Notes under the pieces: generated by a model
Database searches by the model: none
What the model saw: only the letters and a program-made list of their open reading frames with translations
Told to the model about the DNA's origin: nothing
Position numbers and translations under genes: made by a program
Assembly: GCA_965601955.1 (NCBI GenBank)
Contig: OZ271855.1
Coordinates: forward strand, 1,116,001 to 1,180,000
Origin: RHLJ01 sp965601955
GTDB taxonomy: Bacteria > Bacteroidota > Rhodothermia > Balneolales > Balneolaceae
Length of the DNA: 64,000 bases
Reading direction: 5' to 3'
Shown here: piece after piece, positions 43,595 to 54,901 of the stretch
Position numbering within the stretch: the first letter of the stretch is position 1
Layout of the letters: each line of letters begins with the position of its first letter

Positions 43595-44905
43595 ATGAGT
43601 CTGATAGAAAATTTCCGCAACATCTTTAAAATCGAAGACCTGAAAAACAGGATTCTCTACACAGTAGGAATCTTAATGGTTTATCGAGTTGGAAGTTATA
43701 TCACCTTACCAGGGGTTGATGCTAACGCACTACTAGATTCCACTGCTGGAGCAAACAGTCTGCTTGGATTGTTTGACATGTTTGTAGGTGGGGCATTCTC
43801 CAGGGCTGGGGTGTTTGCATTGGGAATCATGCCGTACATTACAGCGTCTATCATTATTCAGTTAATGGGTGCGGTTGTTCCTTATTTCCAAAAACTTCAG
43901 CGAGAAGGTGAAGAAGGAAGAAGGAAGATCACTCGCCTTACCCGATATGGTACAGTAGGTATTACCGCGCTTCAGGCTATTGCATTTTCGATAAACCTAA
44001 TAGCAACTGCTCCGGGAGCAATTGTAGTAAGCCCTGTAGCCTTTACCATTACTTCTGTTATTGTACTTACCGCAGGTACCGCATTTGTGATGTGGTTAGG
44101 TGAACGAATTACCGACCGTGGTATTGGAAATGGTATTTCCCTGATCATTATGATTGGGATTATTGCAGTACTACCGGCTAACTTGATTAACGAGGTTACC
44201 ACGAAGAGCAATGCGATCATCGTATTAATTGAAATTGCAGTACTGATACTTATTATTGCCGCAGTTGTATTGCTTACTCAAGGGACGAGAAAAATCCCTG
44301 TACAATATGCAAAACGCGTTGTTGGTAGAAAGGTGTATGGGGGAACTACTCAGTACCTGCCACTACGTGTAAATGCAGCTGGTGTAATGCCAATTATTTT
44401 CGCACAGTCAATTATGTTTATTCCAAGCACGATTGGTTCCTTCTTTCCGGAGAATGAAACCATTCAAATGTTAACAGCTTGGTCGGTTGACTACTCCGGA
44501 TTTTTATACTCCGTAGTATTCTTCTTTATCTGTGTGTTTTTCACATTTTTCTATACAGCTATCGCCATCAATCCAAAAGAGATGGCCGATACTATGAAAA
44601 GACAAGGTGGTTTTATCCCGGGAGTTCGCCCAGGTAAATCTACTGTAGAGTTCATTGATAATATTTTGACAAAAATTACCCTTCCGGGTTCACTATTTCT
44701 TTCTTTTGTAGCAATTCTTCCTGCTATTGTAATCAACTTTGGAGTTACTCCAGGATTTGCCCTCTTCTACGGAGGAACAAGTCTGTTGATTATTGTAGGG
44801 GTTGCATTAGATACGCTGCAGCAGATCGAGAGCCATTTGATGATGCGTCATTATGATGGTTTCATGAAAACAGGAAAGATCAAAGGGCGAAGCCGTAGGG
44901 CTTAA
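43595..44905 (+). CDS. secY: Protein translocase subunit SecY
   Basis: This 436-aa inner-membrane channel has about ten transmembrane helices. Family motifs are YRVGSYITLPGVD near the start, FSRAGVFALGIMPYITASII, QKLQREGEEGRRKITRLTRY, ERITDRGIGNGISLIIMIGI and the C-terminal DTLQQIESHLMMRHYDGFMK. It exports signal-peptide proteins such as the barrel and T9SS proteins in this window. The map gene follows after 3 bp. Confidence 0.98.
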   Translation: MSLIENFRNIFKIEDLKNRILYTVGILMVYRVGSYITLPGVDANALLDSTAGANSLLGLFDMFVGGAFSRAGVFALGIMPYITASIIIQLMGAVVPYFQKLQREGEEGRRKITRLTRYGTVGITALQAIAFSINLIATAPGAIVVSPVAFTITSVIVLTAGTAFVMWLGERITDRGIGNGISLIIMIGIIAVLPANLINEVTTKSNAIIVLIEIAVLILIIAAVVLLTQGTRKIPVQYAKRVVGRKVYGGTTQYLPLRVNAAGVMPIIFAQSIMFIPSTIGSFFPENETIQMLTAWSVDYSGFLYSVVFFFICVFFTFFYTAIAINPKEMADTMKRQGGFIPGVRPGKSTVEFIDNILTKITLPGSLFLSFVAILPAIVINFGVTPGFALFYGGTSLLIIVGVALDTLQQIESHLMMRHYDGFMKTGKIKGRSRRA

Positions 44906-44908
44906 CAG

Positions 44909-45718
44909 ATGATCTACCTTAAAAGTGAATCCGAAATCGATAAGATGCGTGAAAGCGCGCAGCTTGTTTCCAGAACACTTGGCCAGGTTGGTAAGTACAT
45001 TGAGCCAGGAGTTACCACTGGAAAACTTGATCGGATTGCGGAGGATTACATAAAGGCAAATAATGCCAGGCCAGCTTTCAAAGGCTACGGTCCTAGAAGT
45101 AATCCATTTCCAGGTACACTTTGTATTTCAGTAAATGAAGAAGTGGTACATGGAATTCCGGGAGACCGGGTACTTAACGAGGGAGATATAGTCTCCGTCG
45201 ACTGTGGAGTAGAAAAGGATGGTTACTTCGGTGATCATGCATTCACCTTTGCAGTTGGAGATTGTGAAGAAGAGGTGTTGAACTTGTTACGCACTACTCT
45301 GGAATCGCTTTATCTCGGGATTGAAAATGCCATCCATGGAAACAGGATGGGAGATATTGGAAGTGCTATTCAGGTTCATTGTGAAAGTGAAGGGTATGGA
45401 GTTGTAAGAGATTTAGTTGGGCATGGATTAGGAAAATCGTTACACGAGGATCCATCTGTACCTAATTATGGAAGAAAAGGAAAGGGGGAACGCCTACGTT
45501 CTGGCATGACCCTGGCAATTGAGCCCATGATTAATATGGGTTCGTGGAAAGTAAAAACGTTGAAAGATGGTTGGACGGTAGTTACGGCCGATGGAAAAGT
45601 TTCCGCTCACTTCGAACATGATATCGTAGTGAGGGAAGGAAGTGCTGAAATTCTCAGTACTTTTGACTATATTGCCGAGCTGTCGAAAAATCAAGATAAT
45701 GTAATTCAATATGGCTAA
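44909..45718 (+). CDS. map: Methionine aminopeptidase, type I
   Basis: This 269-aa enzyme removes the initiator Met. The metal ligands are visible: the two Asp of VDCGVEKDGYFGDHAFTF, the His of GHGLGKSLHEDPSVPNYG, and the Glu of LAIEPM and SAHFEHDIVV. It overlaps infA by 8 bases, so the two are probably coupled. Confidence 0.97.
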   Translation: MIYLKSESEIDKMRESAQLVSRTLGQVGKYIEPGVTTGKLDRIAEDYIKANNARPAFKGYGPRSNPFPGTLCISVNEEVVHGIPGDRVLNEGDIVSVDCGVEKDGYFGDHAFTFAVGDCEEEVLNLLRTTLESLYLGIENAIHGNRMGDIGSAIQVHCESEGYGVVRDLVGHGLGKSLHEDPSVPNYGRKGKGERLRSGMTLAIEPMINMGSWKVKTLKDGWTVVTADGKVSAHFEHDIVVREGSAEILSTFDYIAELSKNQDNVIQYG

Positions 45719-45929
45719 ACAAGAGCCTATCAAGCAGGATGGTGAAATCTTAGAAGCACTACCAAATGCACAGTTTAGAGTGCAATTGGAAAATGGGCAT
45801 GAAATACTTGCTCATGTTTCTGGTAAGATGAGGATGTACTACATCAAGATTCTTCCGGGAGATAAAGTAGCGGTTGAGATGTCTCCATACGATTTGAGTA
45901 AAGGACGAATTACCTATCGATACAAATAA
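45711..45929 (+). CDS. infA: Translation initiation factor IF-1
   Basis: This 72-aa OB-fold protein has DGEILEALPNAQFRVQLENG and HEILAHVSGKMRMYYIKILP, then GDKVAVEMSPYDLSKGRITY. Its start lies inside the end of map. Confidence 0.98.
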   Translation: MAKQEPIKQDGEILEALPNAQFRVQLENGHEILAHVSGKMRMYYIKILPGDKVAVEMSPYDLSKGRITYRYK

Positions 45930-45940
45930 CTACTGTAGAC

Positions 45941-46057
45941 ATGAAAACAAGATCTTCGGTTAAAAAAAGAAGCTCAGACGACAAGATTGTAAGACGCAAA
46001 GGTCGTTTGTATGTAATCAATAAGAAAAACCCACGCCACAAGCAGCGTCAGGGATAA
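45941..46057 (+). CDS. rpmJ: Ribosomal protein L36, Cys-free type
   Basis: This 38-codon gene starts at the ATG 11 bases after infA. The translation runs MKTRSSVKKRSSDDKIVRRK and ends NPRHKQRQG, matching L36 in length and ends, but with none of the zinc-binding Cys/His of classical L36 (Cys replaced by Ser/Asp/Asn). It is the standard infA-rpmJ-rpsM order. Confidence 0.95.
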   Translation: MKTRSSVKKRSSDDKIVRRKGRLYVINKKNPRHKQRQG

Positions 46058-46071
46058 TTGCATAAGTATAT

Positions 46072-46449
46072 ATGGCACGAATCGCAGGAATTGATTTACC
46101 AAAACAAAAAAGAGGGCTGATAGGCCTTACCTATATTCATGGGGTTGGACGTTCTCAATCTCAAAATATTCTTTCATCATTAGAAATTGATGAGAACATT
46201 AAAGTACAGGACTGGACTGACGAGCAGGTTAGTGCAATTCGTACTATGATTGATGAAGAATATAAAGTAGAAGGTGCTCTACGTAGTGAAGTGAACGGTA
46301 ACATCCGTCGTCTTATCGAGATCGGAAGTTACAGAGGGGTTAGGCACCGTAAAGGGCTTCCGGTTAGAGGTCAAAGAACTCAGACCAATGCTCGAACTCG
46401 AAAGGGTAAAAAGCGAACCGTCGCCAACAAGAAAAAAGCTACTAAGTAA
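46072..46449 (+). CDS. rpsM: Ribosomal protein S13
   Basis: This 125-aa protein of the 30S head has MARIAGIDLPKQKRGLIGLT, and the C-terminal tail contains YRGVRHRKGLPVRGQRTQTN followed by a Lys-rich end. First gene of the alpha block. Confidence 0.98.
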   Translation: MARIAGIDLPKQKRGLIGLTYIHGVGRSQSQNILSSLEIDENIKVQDWTDEQVSAIRTMIDEEYKVEGALRSEVNGNIRRLIEIGSYRGVRHRKGLPVRGQRTQTNARTRKGKKRTVANKKKATK

Positions 46450-46468
46450 TTTTAATTGAAAAGTAATT

Positions 46469-46876
46469 ATGGCTAAGAAGCAATCAAGTTCAGCCGCTGG
46501 AGCTAAGAGAAAAAAGAAAAAGCAGGTAAGCGATCCTAATGGGATGGCTTTTGTAAAAGCTACCTTTAATAATGTGATCGTGACTATTACTGATGCTAAT
46601 GGAAACGTTCTCTCCTGGTCATCAGCTGGAAAAGAAGGATTCAGAGGATCCAGAAAAAATACTCCTTATGCTGCTCAATTGAGTGCAGAAACTGCTGCAA
46701 GAGCTGCTCACGAAATGGGACTAAGAAGAGTAGAAGTATTTGTTAAAGGTCCTGGTTCTGGCCGGGAAGCAGCAGTTCGGGCAATGGCAAATGTTGGATT
46801 AGAGATCTCATCTATCGTTGATAAGACTCCAATCCCTCATAATGGATGTCGCCCACCTAAAAGAAGAAGAGTTTAA
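46469..46876 (+). CDS. rpsK: Ribosomal protein S11
   Basis: This 135-aa platform protein has ATFNNVIVTITDANGNVLSW, GFRGSRKNTPYAAQLSAETA and the end TPIPHNGCRPPKRRRV. It has a slightly extended Lys-rich N-terminus. Confidence 0.98.
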   Translation: MAKKQSSSAAGAKRKKKKQVSDPNGMAFVKATFNNVIVTITDANGNVLSWSSAGKEGFRGSRKNTPYAAQLSAETAARAAHEMGLRRVEVFVKGPGSGREAAVRAMANVGLEISSIVDKTPIPHNGCRPPKRRRV

Positions 46877-46896
46877 TCAGTTTATTGTAATAGCAA

Positions 46897-47502
46897 ATGG
46901 CAAGATACAGAGGTCCAAAACAGAAAAAGGCGAGAAGGTTTAAAGAACCAATTTTTGGAGCAAGTAAAGCTCTTGAAAGAAAGCCTTATGGTCCAGGTCA
47001 GCACGGCCGATCAAGATTCCAAAGAAAATCAGAATACGCTATCCAGCTTGAGGAAAAGCAGAAGGCAAAATACACTTACGGATTGCTTGAAAAGCAATTT
47101 CGTAATCTGTACGAAGCAGCTAGTGCTAAGGATGGCGTAACCGGTGAAGTATTGCTTCAATCTCTGGAATCCAGACTAGACAATACTGTGTTCAGGATGG
47201 GATTCACTAAAACCCGCCGTCAGGCACGTCAACTTGTTTCTCATAAGCATATTGTAGTAAACGGAAGTACAGTGAATATTCCATCCTATGCTGTAAAGCC
47301 AGGTGATATTATTTCACTGCGGCCAAAATCAAGAAACCTTGAGTTGGTGCAGGATTCATTGAGCAGTGCTCCTCGCAATAAATACAAGTGGGTTGAAGTA
47401 GATGCTAAATCTACTACCGGGAAATTCCTTTATGAGCCCACTATGGAAGAGATTCCAGAAAACATCAATGTTCAGCTTATTGTTGAGCTTTATTCTAAGT
47501 AA
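46897..47502 (+). CDS. rpsD: Ribosomal protein S4
   Basis: This 201-aa primary 16S-binding protein has MARYRGPKQKKARRFKEPIF, KPYGPGQHGRSRFQRKSEYA, the S4 RNA-binding domain LESRLDNTVFRMGFTKTRRQ and ARQLVSHKHIVVNG. In other bacteria S4 represses the alpha operon. Confidence 0.98.
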   Translation: MARYRGPKQKKARRFKEPIFGASKALERKPYGPGQHGRSRFQRKSEYAIQLEEKQKAKYTYGLLEKQFRNLYEAASAKDGVTGEVLLQSLESRLDNTVFRMGFTKTRRQARQLVSHKHIVVNGSTVNIPSYAVKPGDIISLRPKSRNLELVQDSLSSAPRNKYKWVEVDAKSTTGKFLYEPTMEEIPENINVQLIVELYSK

Positions 47503-47525
47503 TTTTAAAAGTTTACCGTATCACT

Positions 47526-48497
47526 ATGAGTAACTATAGTATTCAAATGCCAGAAAGCCTCGATGTTGTTAAAGATGATGACAACTTCGGTACCTTTGTT
47601 CTTCAACCACTAGAAAGAGGGTTTGGCGTTACGATCGGAAATTCATTTCGAAGAGTACTTCTCTCTTCACTTCCAGGTATTGCTATCAATGCTGTAAAAA
47701 TTAATGGCGTTGATCACGAGTATTCCAGCATTAAAGGAGTAAAGGAAGATGTTTATGAAATTATCCTGAACTTCAAGCAAGTACGTTTCAAGCAGGTTGA
47801 GCAGAGCGGCGGAGTAATTCACATCAGTAAGAAAGGAAGTGGTACTCTTACTGCTGGTGATATTGATAATGCTACTGCTGAGTACGAAGTGCTAAACACT
47901 GATCACGTAATTGCTAATCTTGCAGATGATGCTGAGCTTGAGATCGAACTTCGTGTAGGTCGTGGAAGAGGATATGTTCCTGCAGAAGAAATTTCTTTTG
48001 ATGAAGAAGATGTAAACCTTATTGCTATCGATGCAATCTATACTCCTATCAAGTCGGTAAAGTTCAATGTAGATAATGTTCGTGTTGGGCAAAGAACTGA
48101 CTATGAAAAGCTTGTAATGGATGTTGAAACCGATGGCTCAGTGAATGCAAAAGAAGCATTAACACTGGCTGGTAAAATCCTTAAAGAGCATATCGAGAAG
48201 TTTATCACTGAGAAGATTGAAGAGCCATTCACTCAGGAAGAGGAAGAAGTAGATGCTGAGAAGCAAAGAATTGCTAACCTGCTTCGAACAAGTATTGAAG
48301 ACTTGAACTTGAGTGTTCGTGCATACAACTGCTTGAAATCTGCAAACATCAATTCAATTGGTGAGCTAGTTGCAAGAGATGAGCAAGATCTATTGAAATT
48401 CAGAAACTTTGGAAAGAAATCTCTTACCGAGCTGATTGAAGTAATTGAAGAAAAAAATCTTCAATTCGGTATGGATGTATCCAAGTATTTAGACTAA
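47526..48497 (+). CDS. rpoA: RNA polymerase alpha subunit
   Basis: This 323-aa protein has an N-terminal assembly domain (GFGVTIGNSFRRVLLSSLPG, INGVDHEYSSIKGVKEDVYE), a flexible linker with an acidic stretch (EEEEVDAEKQ) and a C-terminal DNA-binding domain (LNLSVRAYNCLKSANINSIG, FRNFGKKSLTELIEVIEE). The linker is of normal length. Confidence 0.98.
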   Translation: MSNYSIQMPESLDVVKDDDNFGTFVLQPLERGFGVTIGNSFRRVLLSSLPGIAINAVKINGVDHEYSSIKGVKEDVYEIILNFKQVRFKQVEQSGGVIHISKKGSGTLTAGDIDNATAEYEVLNTDHVIANLADDAELEIELRVGRGRGYVPAEEISFDEEDVNLIAIDAIYTPIKSVKFNVDNVRVGQRTDYEKLVMDVETDGSVNAKEALTLAGKILKEHIEKFITEKIEEPFTQEEEEVDAEKQRIANLLRTSIEDLNLSVRAYNCLKSANINSIGELVARDEQDLLKFRNFGKKSLTELIEVIEEKNLQFGMDVSKYLD

Positions 48498-48513
48498 GAA
48501 AGGAAATTAAATC

Positions 48514-49137
48514 ATGCGCCATAAAGTAAAAGGTAGAAAACTAAGCCGTACTGCTGCTCACAGAAGAGCAACGATGAGAGCATTAGCTACAGCTCTAGTA
48601 AGAGAGCACCGAATTATTACTACCGTAGCCAAAGCGAAAGAACTTCGCCGATTCATTGAGCCATTAATTACACGCGCTAAAGAAGATAATCACCTAAACA
48701 GAAAGGAAGTGTTTTCCAGTCTTCAGGATAAGGAAACCGTAAAGGCTCTTTTTGCTGAGGTAGGTCCTAAATGCAAGGATCGTCCTGGTGGATATACTCG
48801 TGTAATAAAAATTGGCTTCAGGCAAGGTGATGGAGCTGAAATGGCTGTGATTGAACTGGTTGATTACAACGATATTCAGCCAGAAGGTAAAACTACCAAA
48901 AAGAAGCGAACTCGAAGAACTAAGAAGTCTAACACAGCTATGGCTGCAGCTACTGAAGCAGCAGCAACCGCTGAGGCGGAAGAAGAAGCGGTAGCAGAAA
49001 CTGAAGAAGCAGAAGCTGTTGCAACAGAAGAAGAAGTTGTCAGCGAAGAAAGTTCTGAAGAAGTAACTGCGGAAACTGAATCAGCTGAGGAAGAAACTTC
49101 AGAAGCTGATACAGAAGAGGAAGAAGAAGAAAAGTAA
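48514..49137 (+). CDS. rplQ: Ribosomal protein L17 with long acidic tail
   Basis: Residues 1-125 are a normal L17 (MRHKVKGRKLSRTAAHRRAT, ATALVREHRIITTVAKAKEL, GGYTRVIKIGFRQGDGAEMA). After a Lys/Arg patch (KKKRTRRTKK) the chain runs on for about 65 residues of almost only Ala, Glu, Thr, Ser and Val, ending EEEEEEK, giving 207 aa instead of about 120-130. Acidic extensions of L17 occur in Bacteroidota; the function is unknown. It is the last gene of the cluster, with a terminator 18 bases after the stop codon. Confidence 0.97.
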   Translation: MRHKVKGRKLSRTAAHRRATMRALATALVREHRIITTVAKAKELRRFIEPLITRAKEDNHLNRKEVFSSLQDKETVKALFAEVGPKCKDRPGGYTRVIKIGFRQGDGAEMAVIELVDYNDIQPEGKTTKKKRTRRTKKSNTAMAAATEAAATAEAEEEAVAETEEAEAVATEEEVVSEESSEEVTAETESAEEETSEADTEEEEEEK

Positions 49138-49154
49138 TCCTCTCTAAACCTTTT

Positions 49155-49192
49155 AAAAAAGAAGTGTGACGGTAGAGTTTCACTTCTTTTTT
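49155..49192 (+). terminator. Terminator of the ribosomal protein cluster
   Basis: AAAAAAGAAGTG / CACTTCTTTTTT form a 12-bp stem with a 14-nt loop and a T-run, ending the rpsL-to-rplQ cluster just before the rRNA promoter. Confidence 0.88.
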
Positions 49193-49242
49193 TATGCTCC
49201 AAAGTTTAGGGTAAAAAAGTAGAAAAAAAGTTTAGATAGTTA

Positions 49243-49274
49243 TTGACATCTGACTGATTTATCCCGTATCTTTG
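49243..49274 (+). promoter_or_regulatory. rRNA operon promoter
   Basis: TTGACA (49243-49248) and TATCTTTG (49267-49274), 18 bases apart, match the Bacteroidota primary promoter pattern (TTG at -33, TAnnTTTG at -7) exactly. An A-rich upstream element (GTAAAAAAGTAGAAAAAAAG, 49211-49230) resembles an UP element. The leader to 16S is about 150 bases. Confidence 0.75.
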
Positions 49275-49310
49275 GAATCTGTCTTGGAAATTATTTGATG
49301 ACTAAGGCAT

Positions 49311-49321
49311 TGTTCTCTGAA
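49311..49321 (+). promoter_or_regulatory. boxA-like antitermination site in the rRNA leader
   Basis: TGTTCTCTGAA resembles the boxA core (TGCTCTTTAACA in E. coli) and the spacer copy at 51408. In the leader it would load NusB/S10 for rRNA antitermination. Confidence 0.45.
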
Positions 49322-49427
49322 ATAGTGGAAGCAAAAAACAGATTGTTTGTGCGAGCTTTAATTAGCTCTGAAATTCTTTTGAATGAGGAGAGCGTAGGGT
49401 CGGCTCACAGAGTATATATATTTTATT

Positions 49428-50963
<1,536 letters not shown>

Positions 50964-51104
50964 ACGGAGAGCTGTTCTAATAACTTAGGACTACGAACTT
51001 ACGCGAGCTCGTGGCAAACAATCTGTTTTTTGCTTTTGCGCAAGGCCGGAGCTGGCCTGCCAGCAAGGTGGCTTCCCAACGAGTGTTGGGATGAGCCCTA
51101 ATGG

Positions 51105-51178
<74 letters not shown>

Positions 51179-51194
51179 CTTAAGGTACTGCAAT

Positions 51195-51268
51195 GGGGCT
51201 ATAGCTCAGCTGGCTAGAGCACCTGCTTTGCAAGCAGGGGGTCCGGGGTTCGAATCCCCGTAGCTCCA
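51195..51268 (+). tRNA. tRNA-Ala (TGC)
   Basis: A 74-nt cloverleaf: acceptor arms GGGGCTA / TAGCTCC (one G-T pair), anticodon loop TTTGCAA with TGC at 51229-51231, T-arm CGGGG-TTCGAAT-CCCCG and discriminator A. It lies 16 bases after tRNA-Ile. Confidence 0.98.
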
Positions 51269-51407
51269 CAAGAAATTTATTGAATTAGTGATGAGGTGTG
51301 AGGATTGAGAGGTGAGTAGTTCGCCCGCTCCTTACAATACAGATATTCCGGAGCAACCCGGTCTCGCCGAGCGGCGCCAGAGCAAGTCTGGCGCTTCGCC
51401 CAGCGAA

Positions 51408-51418
51408 GTTCTTTGACA
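51408..51418 (+). promoter_or_regulatory. Spacer boxA-like site
   Basis: GTTCTTTGACA matches the boxA pattern that precedes 23S in many rRNA operons (E. coli TGCTCTTTAACA), and is the stronger of the two boxA candidates here. Confidence 0.6.
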
Positions 51419-51509
51419 TGGTGAAGAAGTAACAATGTAAAGGCTTGATACTGTAAAGTATTAAACCAAAAAAATGTATCCCGACTTCGGTTGGGATGCG
51501 CCTAAGGTA

Positions 51510-51533
51510 TCCCGGCAATGGCAATTGTCGGGA
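51510..51533. repeat. TCCCGGC palindrome, copy 1
   Basis: TATCCCGGC on the left and GTCGGGACCA on the right match the palindrome at 54552-54575 after the 23S gene. The arms pair through 10 bp with one G-U. Confidence 0.55.
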
Positions 51534-51600
51534 CCACAATAGAACCAAACAAGCTAGGCAAGCACACAAACCCGCGAGGGTGGGTGGTGCAAGCCATATG

Positions 51601-54475
<2,875 letters not shown>

Positions 54476-54551
54476 TATGGCTTGCACTGCAGCACACTGC
54501 GGGGCAAGCCTGGCATACTACAACACACAAAAAACATACTTGCTTCTTCTT

Positions 54552-54575
54552 TATCCCGGCCCCAGGTCGGGACCA
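54552..54575. repeat. TCCCGGC palindrome, copy 2
   Basis: TATCCCGGCC-CCA-GGTCGGGACCA sits 77 bases after 23S. It shares TATCCCGGC and GTCGGGACCA with the spacer element at 51510; only the loop differs. Confidence 0.55.
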
Positions 54576-54629
54576 TGTCAAAAAACTTTATTTACTGACA
54601 TATTGATCAGCCAACACAAGAACTTGATT

Positions 54630-54736
54630 GAGGTGGCTATTGCGCAGGGGCCCCACCCGTTCCCATCCCGAACACGGCCGTTAAGCCCTGCAGCGCCGAT
54701 GGTACTGCTACGCGGTAGAGTAGGTCGCCGCCTCTC
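54630..54736 (+). rRNA. rrf: 5S ribosomal RNA
   Basis: The conserved loop CCCGTTCCCATCCCGAACAC and the segment GTTAAGCCCTGCAGCGCCGA then TGGTACTGC identify 5S. The terminal stem is AGGTGGC (54631-54637) with GCCGCCT (54727-54733). The ends are approximate. Confidence 0.95.
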
Positions 54737-54743
54737 CCCCCTT

Positions 54744-54776
54744 AAAAACCCCTTCAACTCCAGAAGGGGTTTTTTT
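54744..54776 (+). terminator. rRNA operon terminator
   Basis: AAAAACCCCTTC / GAAGGGGTTTTT form a perfect 12-bp stem with a 7-nt loop and a T-run, right after 5S. Confidence 0.92.
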
Positions 54777-54901
54777 ATTCCCATTATTCTCACAATCTTT
54801 TTATTATAAATCGTTTTAAAATCAGCAACAGCTACTAACAAGAAAAGATTATATGGTATAAGTGCTACAATCGTTCAATAAAAGAGTGTAGTTGAACACT
54901 T

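Larger units (their letters stand above)
51269..51600 (+). other. tRNA-Ala to 23S spacer
   Basis: This 332-base non-coding spacer contains a boxA-like site (51408-51418), a hairpin ATCCCGAC-TTCG-GTTGGGAT (51478-51497) closed by a UUCG tetraloop, and a hairpin TCCCGGCAAT-GGCA-ATTGTCGGGA (51510-51533). The hairpins are likely processing or chaperoning structures. Short open frames here are not genes. Confidence 0.7.
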
